A stretch of DNA of 64,000 bases from Borrelia hermsii DAH (GCF_023035675.1 NZ_CP073136.1:620001-684000), one strand, 5' to 3'; positions 41,497 to 50,391 are shown, counted from the first letter of the stretch. Made by a program: numbers and translations. The notes: a model not told the origin generated them from the sequence alone.

Positions 41497-42459
41497 ATGG
41501 AATTTAGGAAATTATTGTTTGTTATATCTCTTATGGTTGTTCCTTTTATGCTTTTTCCTAGGGATTATAAGGGTCTTGATTTTAAGATAAAGTTTTTCAA
41601 TCAATCAATCTATCGTGTTGATAGCAATGTTTCTATTGAAGTTTCGCTTAGCAATTTATCTGATGATTTACTTACTCTTGAGGTAGGAGATATTAATACT
41701 TTTGGTTTTGATTTTGATGTTACAGATACTACTAATATTAAAGTTAAGAGATCTCTTGAATATGTTAAGGATAGATCAAAGAATGTTGCAATTCCTGTTA
41801 GAACTCTGAGTTTGAGACCTAATGAAAGATTTTCTGTAATGATGAGCTTAAATCAATTTGTGCAATTTGATAAAGATGGAGTCTATTTTGTTAGAGGTAA
41901 GTTTTTCCCAGATATCTCAGATTCACAAAAGTGTATAGAGTCTAATGTTATTACCTTGTTTTTGAAACCGAAGATGGATGATGTTGCAGAAAAATTTAAC
42001 TTTTCTAATTTGTCTTCCAATCGTGAGGTTCAAAGTGTTTTGAAAAGAGAGAATTTATCCCCTGATAAAGTTATTGAATATTTGTTTTCAGCATTGCGGC
42101 TTGGGGAGAGAGAGAAATTCTTTTTATATATTGACATTGAAAGTCTTATTTTAAATGATCAAAATAAATCATATCTTTATAAGCAGGAACTTAGATCGGG
42201 TTCTAATAGTATGCTTGAAGAATATAAGGAATATTTATGGAATAATAGTAATTCTGATATTGCAAAAGTTCCAAATAAATTTTCTATTGTTGAAACAACT
42301 TATACAGATTCTACGGGGAAAGTTGTGTCTGATGTGTATTTTGAGGATGGTCATTTTTATGTAGCCAAACGATATACCTTTTTTTTCAAAAAGTATGATT
42401 ATTACTGGATCATTTATGATTATACTGTTCAAAATACTGGAATTAAGGAGAAATACTAG
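41497..42459 (+). CDS. Exported hypothetical protein
   Basis: A 320-aa protein with a signal peptide (MEFRKLLFVISLMVVPFMLF, cleavage probably near residue 22). The mature part is beta-rich in the first 150 residues (NVSIEVSLSNLSDDLLTLEVGD), somewhat like an immunoglobulin-fold domain, then charged and helical. I do not recognise a family. GAGGAG lies 5 nt before the ATG. Its end overlaps the preferred start region of the LysM amidase gene, with which it forms an operon, suggesting a periplasmic or cell-wall role (inference). I recall BB_0624. Confidence 0.7.
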   Translation: MEFRKLLFVISLMVVPFMLFPRDYKGLDFKIKFFNQSIYRVDSNVSIEVSLSNLSDDLLTLEVGDINTFGFDFDVTDTTNIKVKRSLEYVKDRSKNVAIPVRTLSLRPNERFSVMMSLNQFVQFDKDGVYFVRGKFFPDISDSQKCIESNVITLFLKPKMDDVAEKFNFSNLSSNREVQSVLKRENLSPDKVIEYLFSALRLGEREKFFLYIDIESLILNDQNKSYLYKQELRSGSNSMLEEYKEYLWNNSNSDIAKVPNKFSIVETTYTDSTGKVVSDVYFEDGHFYVAKRYTFFFKKYDYYWIIYDYTVQNTGIKEKY

Positions 42460-44476
42460 GCTTTTTATTTTTAGGATCAAAGGGCTTAGTATTGTTTTAT
42501 GGATAATAAGTTCCTTCAGTTTATATGCTGATTTTAAACATGAGGTTGTTAAAGGTGATACCTTATATTCGATCTCTCTTAAATATAAGATTTCAATAAA
42601 AGAATTGAAAAATGCAAATAATCTGAAGTCTGAGAGCATTAGAATTGGTCGTATATTAGTCATTCCAAGTTCTTCTAAAGTTAACAAAGTTCTTACTAAG
42701 AAGGGTGATGAGAAGTCTAAGTTGAGCAAGCTTGAGCCTGATGCTAAAGTTCATGTTGTTAAGGTCGGCGATACTATTGAAGATATATCTAAAAGATATG
42801 GCATTAGAGAAAAGGAATTGGTTGCTTGGAATAATTTGACTTCTAAGATTCTTAAGGTTGGTTCTAAGTTACATTTGGGTGAGCCTGACTTTTTAAAGCC
42901 ATATATAGTTAAAAAGGGTGATTCTCTCTCAAAGCTTTCTGTGGATTTTGATATTAGTATTGCGGATATTATAAGGTTTAATTCTCTAGAGAGTAAGAAG
43001 TTAATAATTGGTCAAAAATTATATTTGAAAAGGGTTTCTGGGGATATTCATTTCCATTATGTAAAGCGAGGAGAGACTCTTGGGAAGATTGCATATATTT
43101 ATGGTGTTACCGCAAAACATCTTGTCCATCTTAATGGAGACAAGGCAATAAATTTAAAGGCGGATTCAATTTTAGATGTCTCAAAAATTATTGAAGAAAA
43201 TCCATTAAGTTCTAAGTCTTTACAATTAAAGGCCGAAAAGGGCAGTAGTGAAACGTTTATATCTCATAGGGTATCTGTTGGTGAGACGTTATATAGCATT
43301 GCCCGTAAATATGGAGTTTTGCTTGAAGCTCTTAAGAGTTGGAATAATTTAAGTGGGAATAATATTTTTCATAATCAGGAACTTAAAATTTATGATAAGA
43401 GAAAAGGTCCAGTTGTTGCAAATAAAGACTCAAGGCAATTTGTGGATAATTCTAGTGATTCTAAGACCAAAGTTAAAGCTATTGCAAATGTTATTTCTGC
43501 TAAGAGTAAAAAGTTAGATTTAAATTTTTCCAATGTTTTAAATAATAGAGATGCTTTTGATATTAGTGCTTTAGTTATACTGGATCCTAAAATACCTATG
43601 TTTGAGGCTAATGGGGTTTTTTATTATTGGTATAAGCCTAAAAAAGTAAGTCAGCCAAGTGAATTTTATTCAGAAGATTGGTATTCGCCTCTGAATGCCT
43701 ATAAGAAAGCAAGTCAGCTTTTTAAAAGTTTTGAAAGTCTTGTGCGATCTCGGCCGATTAAAAATAGTAACTTAAAAAATAAATTAATAATTATTGATCC
43801 TGGACATGGAGGACTTGATCCTGGTGCTATTGTTAAAGCTAGAGATGGCCTTAATAATGAGATTTTTGTTGTCGAGGATGAATATGTTTATGATATTGCT
43901 TTAAGACTTTATGTGTATCTTAAAGAGTATGGGGCTAATGTTGAACTTACTATTTTATCCCCTGATCATTTAATTAGAGATAGTGTGTCTGCTAATAATA
44001 CATTTGTTAATGTTAAGAATGAAGTTTATAATGATTATGATTTGAATAAAACTGATACAGTCGATTCTTGGATAAACGGTACTCAGGAAGGCTTGAAGAA
44101 AAGGTTAGCCGTTGTAAAGAAATTTGTAAATAAGTATAAAAATGTTAAGGCAAAAGATATTCTCTATATTAGTTTGCATTCTGATAATAGTGTTGGCGCA
44201 CCTCGGTGTATGGGATTTTATTACCAGTCTGAGGACGGAAAGGGATTTGATACCCATTCTAAGAGTGTGATTGAAAAAATGACTGAAGGTTTTAAAAGAG
44301 CTCCTTATATTAAGGGACAAAATCTTTATGTGTTAAAACATAATGTTGTTAAAACCAAATTATTAGTTGAAGTTAGAAATTTGGCATTTGATGAGGAAGC
44401 TTGGGCTATTAGAGCTTCTAAACTTAGGGACCAGGATTCTAGAATTCTGGCTGATGCTATTTTAAAAATCTTATAG
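42416..44476 (+). CDS. N-acetylmuramoyl-L-alanine amidase with five LysM repeats
   Basis: About 686 aa. A signal-like hydrophobic segment (GLSIVLWIISSFSLYA) is followed by five LysM repeats, each opening with V-K-x-G-D/E-T/S (HEVVKGDTLYSIS, HVVKVGDTIEDIS, YIVKKGDSLSKLS, HYVKRGETLGKIA, HRVSVGETLYSIA), then a Ser/Lys linker and an Amidase_3 domain from about residue 457: IIDPGHGGLDPG, VVEDEYVYD, SLHSDNS and LLVEVRN carry the zinc ligands and catalytic Glu. It cleaves the MurNAc-L-Ala bond. The start is uncertain: the good AAGGAG at 42445-42450 is not followed by ATG, GTG or TTG in frame; ATG at 42416 lies within the preceding gene. Confidence 0.87.
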   Translation: MIILFKILELRRNTRLFIFRIKGLSIVLWIISSFSLYADFKHEVVKGDTLYSISLKYKISIKELKNANNLKSESIRIGRILVIPSSSKVNKVLTKKGDEKSKLSKLEPDAKVHVVKVGDTIEDISKRYGIREKELVAWNNLTSKILKVGSKLHLGEPDFLKPYIVKKGDSLSKLSVDFDISIADIIRFNSLESKKLIIGQKLYLKRVSGDIHFHYVKRGETLGKIAYIYGVTAKHLVHLNGDKAINLKADSILDVSKIIEENPLSSKSLQLKAEKGSSETFISHRVSVGETLYSIARKYGVLLEALKSWNNLSGNNIFHNQELKIYDKRKGPVVANKDSRQFVDNSSDSKTKVKAIANVISAKSKKLDLNFSNVLNNRDAFDISALVILDPKIPMFEANGVFYYWYKPKKVSQPSEFYSEDWYSPLNAYKKASQLFKSFESLVRSRPIKNSNLKNKLIIIDPGHGGLDPGAIVKARDGLNNEIFVVEDEYVYDIALRLYVYLKEYGANVELTILSPDHLIRDSVSANNTFVNVKNEVYNDYDLNKTDTVDSWINGTQEGLKKRLAVVKKFVNKYKNVKAKDILYISLHSDNSVGAPRCMGFYYQSEDGKGFDTHSKSVIEKMTEGFKRAPYIKGQNLYVLKHNVVKTKLLVEVRNLAFDEEAWAIRASKLRDQDSRILADAILKIL

Positions 44477-44510
44477 ATTTAAGTAAATTATTTTTTCTGG
44501 ATTTGTATGC

Positions 44511-44539
44511 TTGACAAAATATTTTCAATTTAGCATAAT
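44511..44539 (+). promoter_or_regulatory. Promoter of tRNA-Asn
   Basis: TTGACA (44511-44516), 17-bp spacer, CATAAT (44534-44539), 14 bp before the tRNA. Confidence 0.65.
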
Positions 44540-44553
44540 ATCTAGATATTGAG

Positions 44554-44625
44554 TCCCCTATAGCTCAGCGGTAGAGCAGGTGGCTGTTAACCACTTGGTC
44601 GGAGGTTCGATTCCTTCTGGGGGAG
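44554..44625 (+). tRNA. tRNA-Asn (GTT)
   Basis: Acceptor TCCCCTA/TGGGGGA, anticodon stem GGTGG/CCACT with loop CTGTTAA, T-arm GGAGG-TTCGATT-CCTTC, discriminator G. The last 39 bases overlap an RNase M5-like gene on the other strand. Confidence 0.95.
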
Positions 44626-45165
44626 TCTTGATTCTTTAATTGATATTATTTTTTCTATTTCTTCTCGTTTTATTTTGAAGTAATTGAGTCTTTCAAGTAG
44701 TTTTTTGTTATTCCCATTTCCCAGATTAAAGTGTTTTTGTATTTGTTCCCTCCTTTTCTTAGATTTAGCCCCTGTAATACCAAGTTCTATTAAGTCAGTT
44801 AAACTTAAACCTTCTTTTTGTTTTTCGTTATCAAACGTACCTATTTTTCTTAAAATTGTTGCTATTTCAAGCTTAGAAGACATTTCTACTTCTTGATCTT
44901 TACTTTTAAGGTGGGCATGCTTAATTTTATCTTGATTTAAGTAATTCATTCTTTTAAGTATTTGTTGTCTAATTAGGTTTCCTGCCTTGTCACTATCAGT
45001 GAAAATAATGATTCCATTTGTTTTTAGTGCTTTTTTTAAAACATTAATGGTTGATTGCTTAAGATACAACCCACCAGTTTCAACTATAGTGCACTTAAAT
45101 AGTTCTTTTATTCTCTTAGCGTCGTCTTTACCTTCAACTACAATGATTTCTTTTAGTTGTTCCAG
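44587..45165 (-). CDS. rnmV: Ribonuclease M5-like TOPRIM protein with a non-standard (CTG) start
   Basis: 192 codons. The TOPRIM domain starts LKEIIVVEGKDDAKRI, with the catalytic Glu, and continues with IIIFTDSDKAGNLIRQQI (DxD). The C-terminal half (LGNGNNKKLLERLNYFKI) matches RNase M5, which matures 5S rRNA. Family members begin MKIKEIIVVEG; the matching place here is CTG GAA CAA, two codons after the apeB stop and in the same frame. No ATG, GTG or TTG exists between that stop and the essential EGKDD motif. The last residues (ESNLRPSG) are encoded antisense to tRNA-Asn. I recall BB_0626. Confidence 0.75.
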   Translation of the reverse strand: MEQLKEIIVVEGKDDAKRIKELFKCTIVETGGLYLKQSTINVLKKALKTNGIIIFTDSDKAGNLIRQQILKRMNYLNQDKIKHAHLKSKDQEVEMSSKLEIATILRKIGTFDNEKQKEGLSLTDLIELGITGAKSKKRREQIQKHFNLGNGNNKKLLERLNYFKIKREEIEKIISIKESRLPQKESNLRPSG

Positions 45166-45168
45166 ATT

Positions 45169-46437
45169 TTAATTCCAATTTTCAAAAAATGCCCTGAGAA
45201 GTTTTATTGCTTCTATATGATCTGAGATTGCGATAGTTTCTCTTAAAGAATGCATTCCCCACATTGGGGTTCCAATGTCTATGGTTTCAATTCCTGTTTG
45301 AGCATTTGCAATTGGGCCAATTGTGGTTCCGGCATTGGTATTTGCTTTCATTATTATTTCTTGAATTTTAATATTATTTTTCATAGCTAAAGCTTTAAGT
45401 TTCGCACATCCACTTGCTGTTGTTGCATATTTAAAATTAGCATTGCTTTTAATAGTGACGCCTTTTCCTAGACTTATTTGATAATTTGGATCATGTTTGC
45501 ATATGTAGCCTGGATGAGTTCCATGTGCACCGTCCATTGAGATATTGAATGATTTGTTTAGTTTAATTAAGTGTTCTTCTTTCCCTAGATTTAGAACATG
45601 ATCAATTCTTTCTAAGATTTCTGTTAATAGTTTTGAATCAGCTCCTCTGGAAGTTCCAGATCCGATCTCTTCATTATCAAAAAATACAGCCGCTTTATTT
45701 TTATTGTTATTTGTATGAATAAATGCATTCATGATGGCATGACATCCTGATTTGTTGTCGAGATTTTTGGATGCTAAGAATTCGCCCTCGCTACCTATAA
45801 TTTTAGCAGGTTCGGATGCTGTGAATATTAAATCGCATGACAAGAAATCTTTTTCAGATATTTGCAGTTTTTCTATAATTTTTTCTTTAATGCTTTTTTT
45901 AAAACTTGTGATGATCATAATGTTCTCATGAGTATCATATGCAAATCCTTCATTTGCCTTTCGGTTTAAGTGAATAGCGACATTTGGTATGATTCCGATA
46001 TTTTCAATTGTTATTAATTCTGAGTTAATTCTTCCATCTTTATTAAAGTATACAATTCCTGCTAAGCTTAAATCTCTGTCGGTCCAGGTTGAAATTATTG
46101 GGCCACCATAAACCTCGATGTGGTGAGAGAATACATTACATTTGTGTTTGCTAGATTCTATTTTAAGTTTCAGTCCAGGGCTGTCAGAGTGTGCTGCTGC
46201 TATTAAGAATGGTTCATGTATTTTATTGGTGTTAATGTTAAACGCAATAAGACTTGTTCCTTCCTTTTTTACATAATAATGTCCTGTTTCTAATGTCCAT
46301 TTATCATCAAGTTTTAATTCCTTTGCATTAAGATAATATACTAGTTTTTGTTCAATGTAGTTTACTAGATGATATGCTGTTAAGCTTTTATCTAATAGGT
46401 TCTGAAAATGTGATATATCTAATGTGTGGTCATGCAT
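45169..46437 (-). CDS. apeB: Aspartyl aminopeptidase (M18 family)
   Basis: A 422-aa cytosolic zinc aminopeptidase removing N-terminal acidic residues. Metal ligands are visible in AAHSDSPGLKLK near residue 81, NLDNKSG, FDNEEIGSGTSRGA and the C-terminal MWGMHSLRETI. MDGAHGTHPGY is typical of M18. It probably helps use imported peptides, as pepD does. The gene ends one codon before the RNase M5-like coding region in the same frame, and both are likely on one mRNA. Confidence 0.92.
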   Translation of the reverse strand: MHDHTLDISHFQNLLDKSLTAYHLVNYIEQKLVYYLNAKELKLDDKWTLETGHYYVKKEGTSLIAFNINTNKIHEPFLIAAAHSDSPGLKLKIESSKHKCNVFSHHIEVYGGPIISTWTDRDLSLAGIVYFNKDGRINSELITIENIGIIPNVAIHLNRKANEGFAYDTHENIMIITSFKKSIKEKIIEKLQISEKDFLSCDLIFTASEPAKIIGSEGEFLASKNLDNKSGCHAIMNAFIHTNNNKNKAAVFFDNEEIGSGTSRGADSKLLTEILERIDHVLNLGKEEHLIKLNKSFNISMDGAHGTHPGYICKHDPNYQISLGKGVTIKSNANFKYATTASGCAKLKALAMKNNIKIQEIIMKANTNAGTTIGPIANAQTGIETIDIGTPMWGMHSLRETIAISDHIEAIKLLRAFFENWN

Positions 46438-46535
46438 TTTTTTCTCCTATAGTTTCATTGTTTTGATACTTAATATTTTATTATAATAGCTAGTACATGT
46501 ATATATGTTTGTGTATATGTTAAGGAGATTATTAA

Positions 46536-47261
46536 ATGGATAAATTTTATAAATTTATGCTTGTGCCTTTAATATTTATTGCTTGTACTACAGTTTCAGA
46601 GATTAATTTACAGGATGATGCTAGTGGAACAGTTTCATTGATATTGAATGTTAATAAAGAGTTTGAAAGGATCAGAAAAGAACTTGTAGCGACTCTTGTA
46701 GGAGCAGAAATAGCTAAAATGCCCCTTTTCCCTATTGATAAAATAGAGCAATATTTTAGTGATGAAGGAAAAAAATTAGGTTTAAAACTCTTAAGTATTA
46801 AGTCAAATGGTGATTCTCTTAAGTTGGTTGCTCAATTTGATAATTTGGTTAAGGTTTTAAAGGATTATCTTGAAGAGGAGAGAATGCCTATATTTAAGGT
46901 AGAAAACAAGAATGGAAAAAATATTCTTGATATGGATATTAATTTGAAAAATGTTACCAAGGTCATTAATGAAAATAAGGAGAATGTAAGTGATGCTCTT
47001 GCGGCACTCTTGCCTTCAGAAGAAATACCAATGTCTGAGAAGGAATATAAGGATGCATTAGTTTATTTTTTATCAGATTTTACGTCACATGCAAGTGAGC
47101 TTATTGATAATTCTGATATTACAGTCAAAATCAAGACGTCAAGAACAATTCAAGAGCAATTTGGATTTAAACAGCTTAACTTAAATAGTTTAGAACTTAA
47201 ATTAGGTATGATTAGAGCTTTAAGTCTTGAGAGACCAATAAAATTGAGATTGGCTTATTAG
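46536..47261 (+). CDS. Putative lipoprotein of unknown function
   Basis: A 241-aa protein with a type II signal peptide: hydrophobic core LVPLIFIA and lipobox Cys17 (IFIAC). The mature part is helical and charged (NVNKEFERIRKELVATLVGAE), without a family I recognise. AAGGAG precedes the ATG. It is a single gene, divergent from apeB and convergent with fruA. Residues after Cys (TTVSEINLQDD) include acids at a distance, so surface sorting cannot be predicted. I recall BB_0628. Confidence 0.8.
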   Translation: MDKFYKFMLVPLIFIACTTVSEINLQDDASGTVSLILNVNKEFERIRKELVATLVGAEIAKMPLFPIDKIEQYFSDEGKKLGLKLLSIKSNGDSLKLVAQFDNLVKVLKDYLEEERMPIFKVENKNGKNILDMDINLKNVTKVINENKENVSDALAALLPSEEIPMSEKEYKDALVYFLSDFTSHASELIDNSDITVKIKTSRTIQEQFGFKQLNLNSLELKLGMIRALSLERPIKLRLAY

Positions 47262-47268
47262 GCTTTAT

Positions 47269-47310
47269 GTAAATCTTATTTTAAGAGATAAGATTTACTT
47301 CTTATCTCTT
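47269..47310. terminator. Two overlapping, mutually exclusive hairpins between the lipoprotein gene and fruA
   Basis: Hairpin A: GTAAATCTTA (47269-47278) with TAAGATTTAC (47289-47298). Hairpin B: AAGAGATAAG (47283-47292) with CTTATCTCTT (47301-47310). They share bases 47289-47292, so only one can form per strand. They overlap the fruA stop codon and its last codons. Likely a bidirectional terminator. Confidence 0.65.
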
Positions 47311-49142
47311 TTGATAAATCCTATTAATAGGCCTGTTATTAAAGTTCCCACTAGGATAGATATTACCCACATTAATGGGTTAGTTACTATTGGAAGGATA
47401 AAGATACCGCCGTGTGGAGCCATAAGCTTTACTTCAAATAATGCAGACAGAAAACCTCCGATGGATGAACCTATTATGCAAGCAGGTATTATTTTTAAAG
47501 GGTCTGCGGCTGCTAAAGGAATTACTCCTTCTGTTATGAAACATGCACCTAGAACGTAACAAACTTTACCGGCTTCGTGTTCTTCTTGTGAGAACTTCTT
47601 GTTGAAAATGCTAGTTGCAAGTGCGACTCCAAGTGGAGGAATCATTCCTCCTGCCATTACGCTTGCATGAGGAATATAATTTCCAGCAGTTATCATTGCA
47701 ATTCCAAATGCATAAGCAGCTTTGTTTACAGGACCGCCCATGTCTATTGCCATCATGCCACCAAGCAGTGCACCCAGTAGTGCCATGTTTGTTCCGCTCA
47801 GTGAGTTTAACATATTTGTTATGGATATATTAATATATGCAATTGGTGTTAGCAAGAAATATGTTAGAACACCTGATATTAGTACTGAAAAAAATGGGTA
47901 AGTTAAAACGGGATTAATACCACTTATGTTTTGTGGTATTATTTTTTTACTTATTGATTTTATTGCTAAGGTTACGTATCCTGCAATAAATCCTGCTAGG
48001 ATGCCTCCCAAGAAACCTGCATTTCCTTTGCTCATCATTAATCCTGTAATCATTCCAGGTGCAAGTCCGGGACGTTCTGCTATGCTGAATGAAATATACC
48101 CAGCAAGTATTGGAATCATTAGGAAAAAAGCATTACCACCGCCAATTTGCATTAGAATATCTGCTATTTGATTATAGCTTGGATCGTTTGGATCAAAAGC
48201 TTTAATGCCAAACATAAATGATATTGCAATAATTATTCCCCCAGATACTACGAATGGAAGCATAAAGGATACACCGTTCATTAAGTGTTTATATGCACCA
48301 CCTGTTTTTTTATTTGTTTTGCTTTCTCCTTTGACTGTTTTGCTCTTATAAATTTTTGCTTTGTTGTCAAGAATGTTTTGAATGAGTTCTTTTGCTTTGT
48401 GTATACCATCTTTTACACCAACTTCAATTAGTGGTTTACCATTAAATCTTTCTTTATTAACAGTTTTCCCTGCTGCAATAATTATGCCTTTTGCTTTTTT
48501 TATCTCCTCTTCTTCTATTGGATTATCAATTCCACTAGAGCCATTAGTTTCTACTTTGAGTTCTACATTTAGTTCAGCTGCTGCTCGTTTTAGGCTTTCA
48601 GCTGCCATATATGTATGGGCAATTCCCGTGGGGCAGGCGGTTACTGCTAGAATGAAATTCTTAGAACTGGATTCATTCATTATTACATTTGTGTTGCTAT
48701 TTAGAAGAATTTCTAAGAATCTACTTATATCATTTGTACTCATAATTTCTTGTCTTAAAATTTCATTGTTAAATATATTATTAAGATAAGATATTGTTTT
48801 AATATGAGTATCACCTGTAGTGTTTGCAGGAACAGCTATCATGAAAAATAATCTTGACGGCTTCGAATCAGAGGCATCAAAATCAAAACCTTCTCCTGTA
48901 ACTCTTAATATAGCTATTCCATGTTTTGCAACAAAATTACCTTTTGCGTGTGGCATTGCAATATATTCTTCAAGACCTGTTCCGCTTATTTCTTCTCGTT
49001 TTTTAATATCTGTTATAAAATTTTCTTTGTTGCTCAGATATCCATTTTCGTTGAGCATGTCGGCCATTTTTTCAATTACATCGTCTTTACTTTTTGCTTC
49101 ATAATTCAATAATATTAATTTTTTAGAAAATAAATCTTGCAT
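47295..49142 (-). CDS. fruA: PTS fructose-type permease, IIABC fusion
   Basis: A 615-aa three-domain transporter. EIIA: phospho-His in AMPHAKGNF near residue 64. EIIB: phospho-Cys in VTACPTGIAHTYMAAESL near 167. EIIC: membrane domain from about 285, with many glycine-rich segments (GGIIIAISFMFG). It imports fructose (or a related ketose) as the 1-phosphate. Divergent from fruK, which phosphorylates the product to fructose-1,6-bisphosphate. AAGGAG precedes the ATG. Borrelia carry more than one such permease; substrate specificity cannot be read here. Confidence 0.93.
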   Translation of the reverse strand: MQDLFSKKLILLNYEAKSKDDVIEKMADMLNENGYLSNKENFITDIKKREEISGTGLEEYIAMPHAKGNFVAKHGIAILRVTGEGFDFDASDSKPSRLFFMIAVPANTTGDTHIKTISYLNNIFNNEILRQEIMSTNDISRFLEILLNSNTNVIMNESSSKNFILAVTACPTGIAHTYMAAESLKRAAAELNVELKVETNGSSGIDNPIEEEEIKKAKGIIIAAGKTVNKERFNGKPLIEVGVKDGIHKAKELIQNILDNKAKIYKSKTVKGESKTNKKTGGAYKHLMNGVSFMLPFVVSGGIIIAISFMFGIKAFDPNDPSYNQIADILMQIGGGNAFFLMIPILAGYISFSIAERPGLAPGMITGLMMSKGNAGFLGGILAGFIAGYVTLAIKSISKKIIPQNISGINPVLTYPFFSVLISGVLTYFLLTPIAYINISITNMLNSLSGTNMALLGALLGGMMAIDMGGPVNKAAYAFGIAMITAGNYIPHASVMAGGMIPPLGVALATSIFNKKFSQEEHEAGKVCYVLGACFITEGVIPLAAADPLKIIPACIIGSSIGGFLSALFEVKLMAPHGGIFILPIVTNPLMWVISILVGTLITGLLIGFIKRDKK

Positions 49143-49202
49143 AGGAGACTCCTTGCTATACTGTAGTATCCATATTATAATAGGTATAATATATATGTTA
49201 AT

Positions 49203-49222
49203 TATAACATATAATTGTTATA
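49203..49222. promoter_or_regulatory. Palindrome enclosing a -10-like hexamer between fruA and fruK
   Basis: TATAACA (49203-49209), TATAAT (49210-49215), TGTTATA (49216-49222): 7-bp inverted arms around a consensus -10 box in the 125-bp divergent region. A candidate operator for sugar-responsive control; no -35 box is clear. Confidence 0.4.
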
Positions 49223-49267
49223 TATTTGATTATTTAATGACTTTACTTAATTATAAAGGAGATTGGT

Positions 49268-50170
49268 TTGGTATATACGCTTACTCTTAATCCTGCTATT
49301 GATTATAAAATAGTTATAAACGGGTTTCAAAAAGGGTGTCTTAATCGTGTTGTTAAGAGTAATTTTTTTGCTGGTGGAAAGGGAATAAATGTAAGTAATG
49401 TACTTAAGAATTTTGAAACGGAAAGTGTTGCTTTTGGATTTTTGGGTGGATTTACTGGTGATTATATAAAGACCCATCTTGATTTGATGGGAATAAAGCA
49501 TGATTTTATTAGCATAGCTGATAATACTAGAATCAATATTAAAATGATGTCAGATGGAAAAGAAACAGAAATTAATGGGAATTCACCTGCAATTCTTGAG
49601 AGTGATTTTAAGTCTTTGATTTTAAAATTAAAAAAATTAGATCAAGATGTGTTAATCATGTCTGGGAGTATTCCAAGCTCGCTTGGGTGTCGGGCTTATA
49701 ATGAGATAGCTAAGAATCTATCAAGTAATGTTAGGTTAATTATTGATACTAGCGGGCCTGCCTTGCAAGAGATTATAGAACTTAAACCTTTTTTAATAAA
49801 GCCAAATGTTAATGAACTTAAGGAACTTTTGGGGATGAATTTGATTTCTAATAAGGATTTAATTAATGCTGGGCATGAGCTTATAGAAAGGGGCGTGCAA
49901 AATATTATAGTCTCAATGGGTAGTGAGGGGGCTATGTTTATAAATAATAAAGATGCTTATGTAGCTAGTGTTCCGCAAATTGATTCTTTAAGCACTATTG
50001 GGGCAGGGGATTCTGTCGTTGCTGGATTTGTATATGCATATCAAAATGGGAATTCTCTTTGTGATTCTTTTAAATTTGGAGTTGCAGCAGGTACTTCCAC
50101 AGCACTTAGAGGACAACTTTGTAGTCTTGATGATGTTAAGGATATTCTTGGTAAAATAAAACTTGAGTAG
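49268..50170 (+). CDS. fruK: 1-phosphofructokinase
   Basis: A 300-aa PfkB-family kinase converting fructose-1-phosphate to fructose-1,6-bisphosphate. Family motifs: NPAIDYKI at the start, AGGKGINVS near residue 36 and IGAGDSVVAGF near 245 (anion hole and catalytic Asp). The start is TTG at 49268, 5 nt after AAAGGAG; no ATG fits. A G9 tract follows 8 bases after the stop. Confidence 0.93.
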   Translation: MVYTLTLNPAIDYKIVINGFQKGCLNRVVKSNFFAGGKGINVSNVLKNFETESVAFGFLGGFTGDYIKTHLDLMGIKHDFISIADNTRINIKMMSDGKETEINGNSPAILESDFKSLILKLKKLDQDVLIMSGSIPSSLGCRAYNEIAKNLSSNVRLIIDTSGPALQEIIELKPFLIKPNVNELKELLGMNLISNKDLINAGHELIERGVQNIIVSMGSEGAMFINNKDAYVASVPQIDSLSTIGAGDSVVAGFVYAYQNGNSLCDSFKFGVAAGTSTALRGQLCSLDDVKDILGKIKLE

Positions 50171-50178
50171 CTTTCTTT

Positions 50179-50187
50179 GGGGGGGGG
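50179..50187. repeat. G9 homopolymer downstream of fruK
   Basis: Nine consecutive G residues in an otherwise AT-rich 221-bp gap (50171-50391) between fruK and tRNA-Asp. No open frame longer than about 16 codons with a start crosses or follows it on the plus strand. Confidence 0.8.
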
Positions 50188-50391
50188 TGATTTAAACATT
50201 TGCAAATATGAATGAGTTTTTTATTTTAGTGGAATTTTTAAAAATTTTGATTTTATAATTTTATCTTAAGTGTAGTTTTAGTGATAGTTTAAATATAGCT
50301 TTGTGATTGAATATGTTTTGTATGGCTTTGCAACTTGTATCAATGAGAATCAAGCAAATTCAGTAAAAGTTTATAGCTTTAAAAGCACTAT

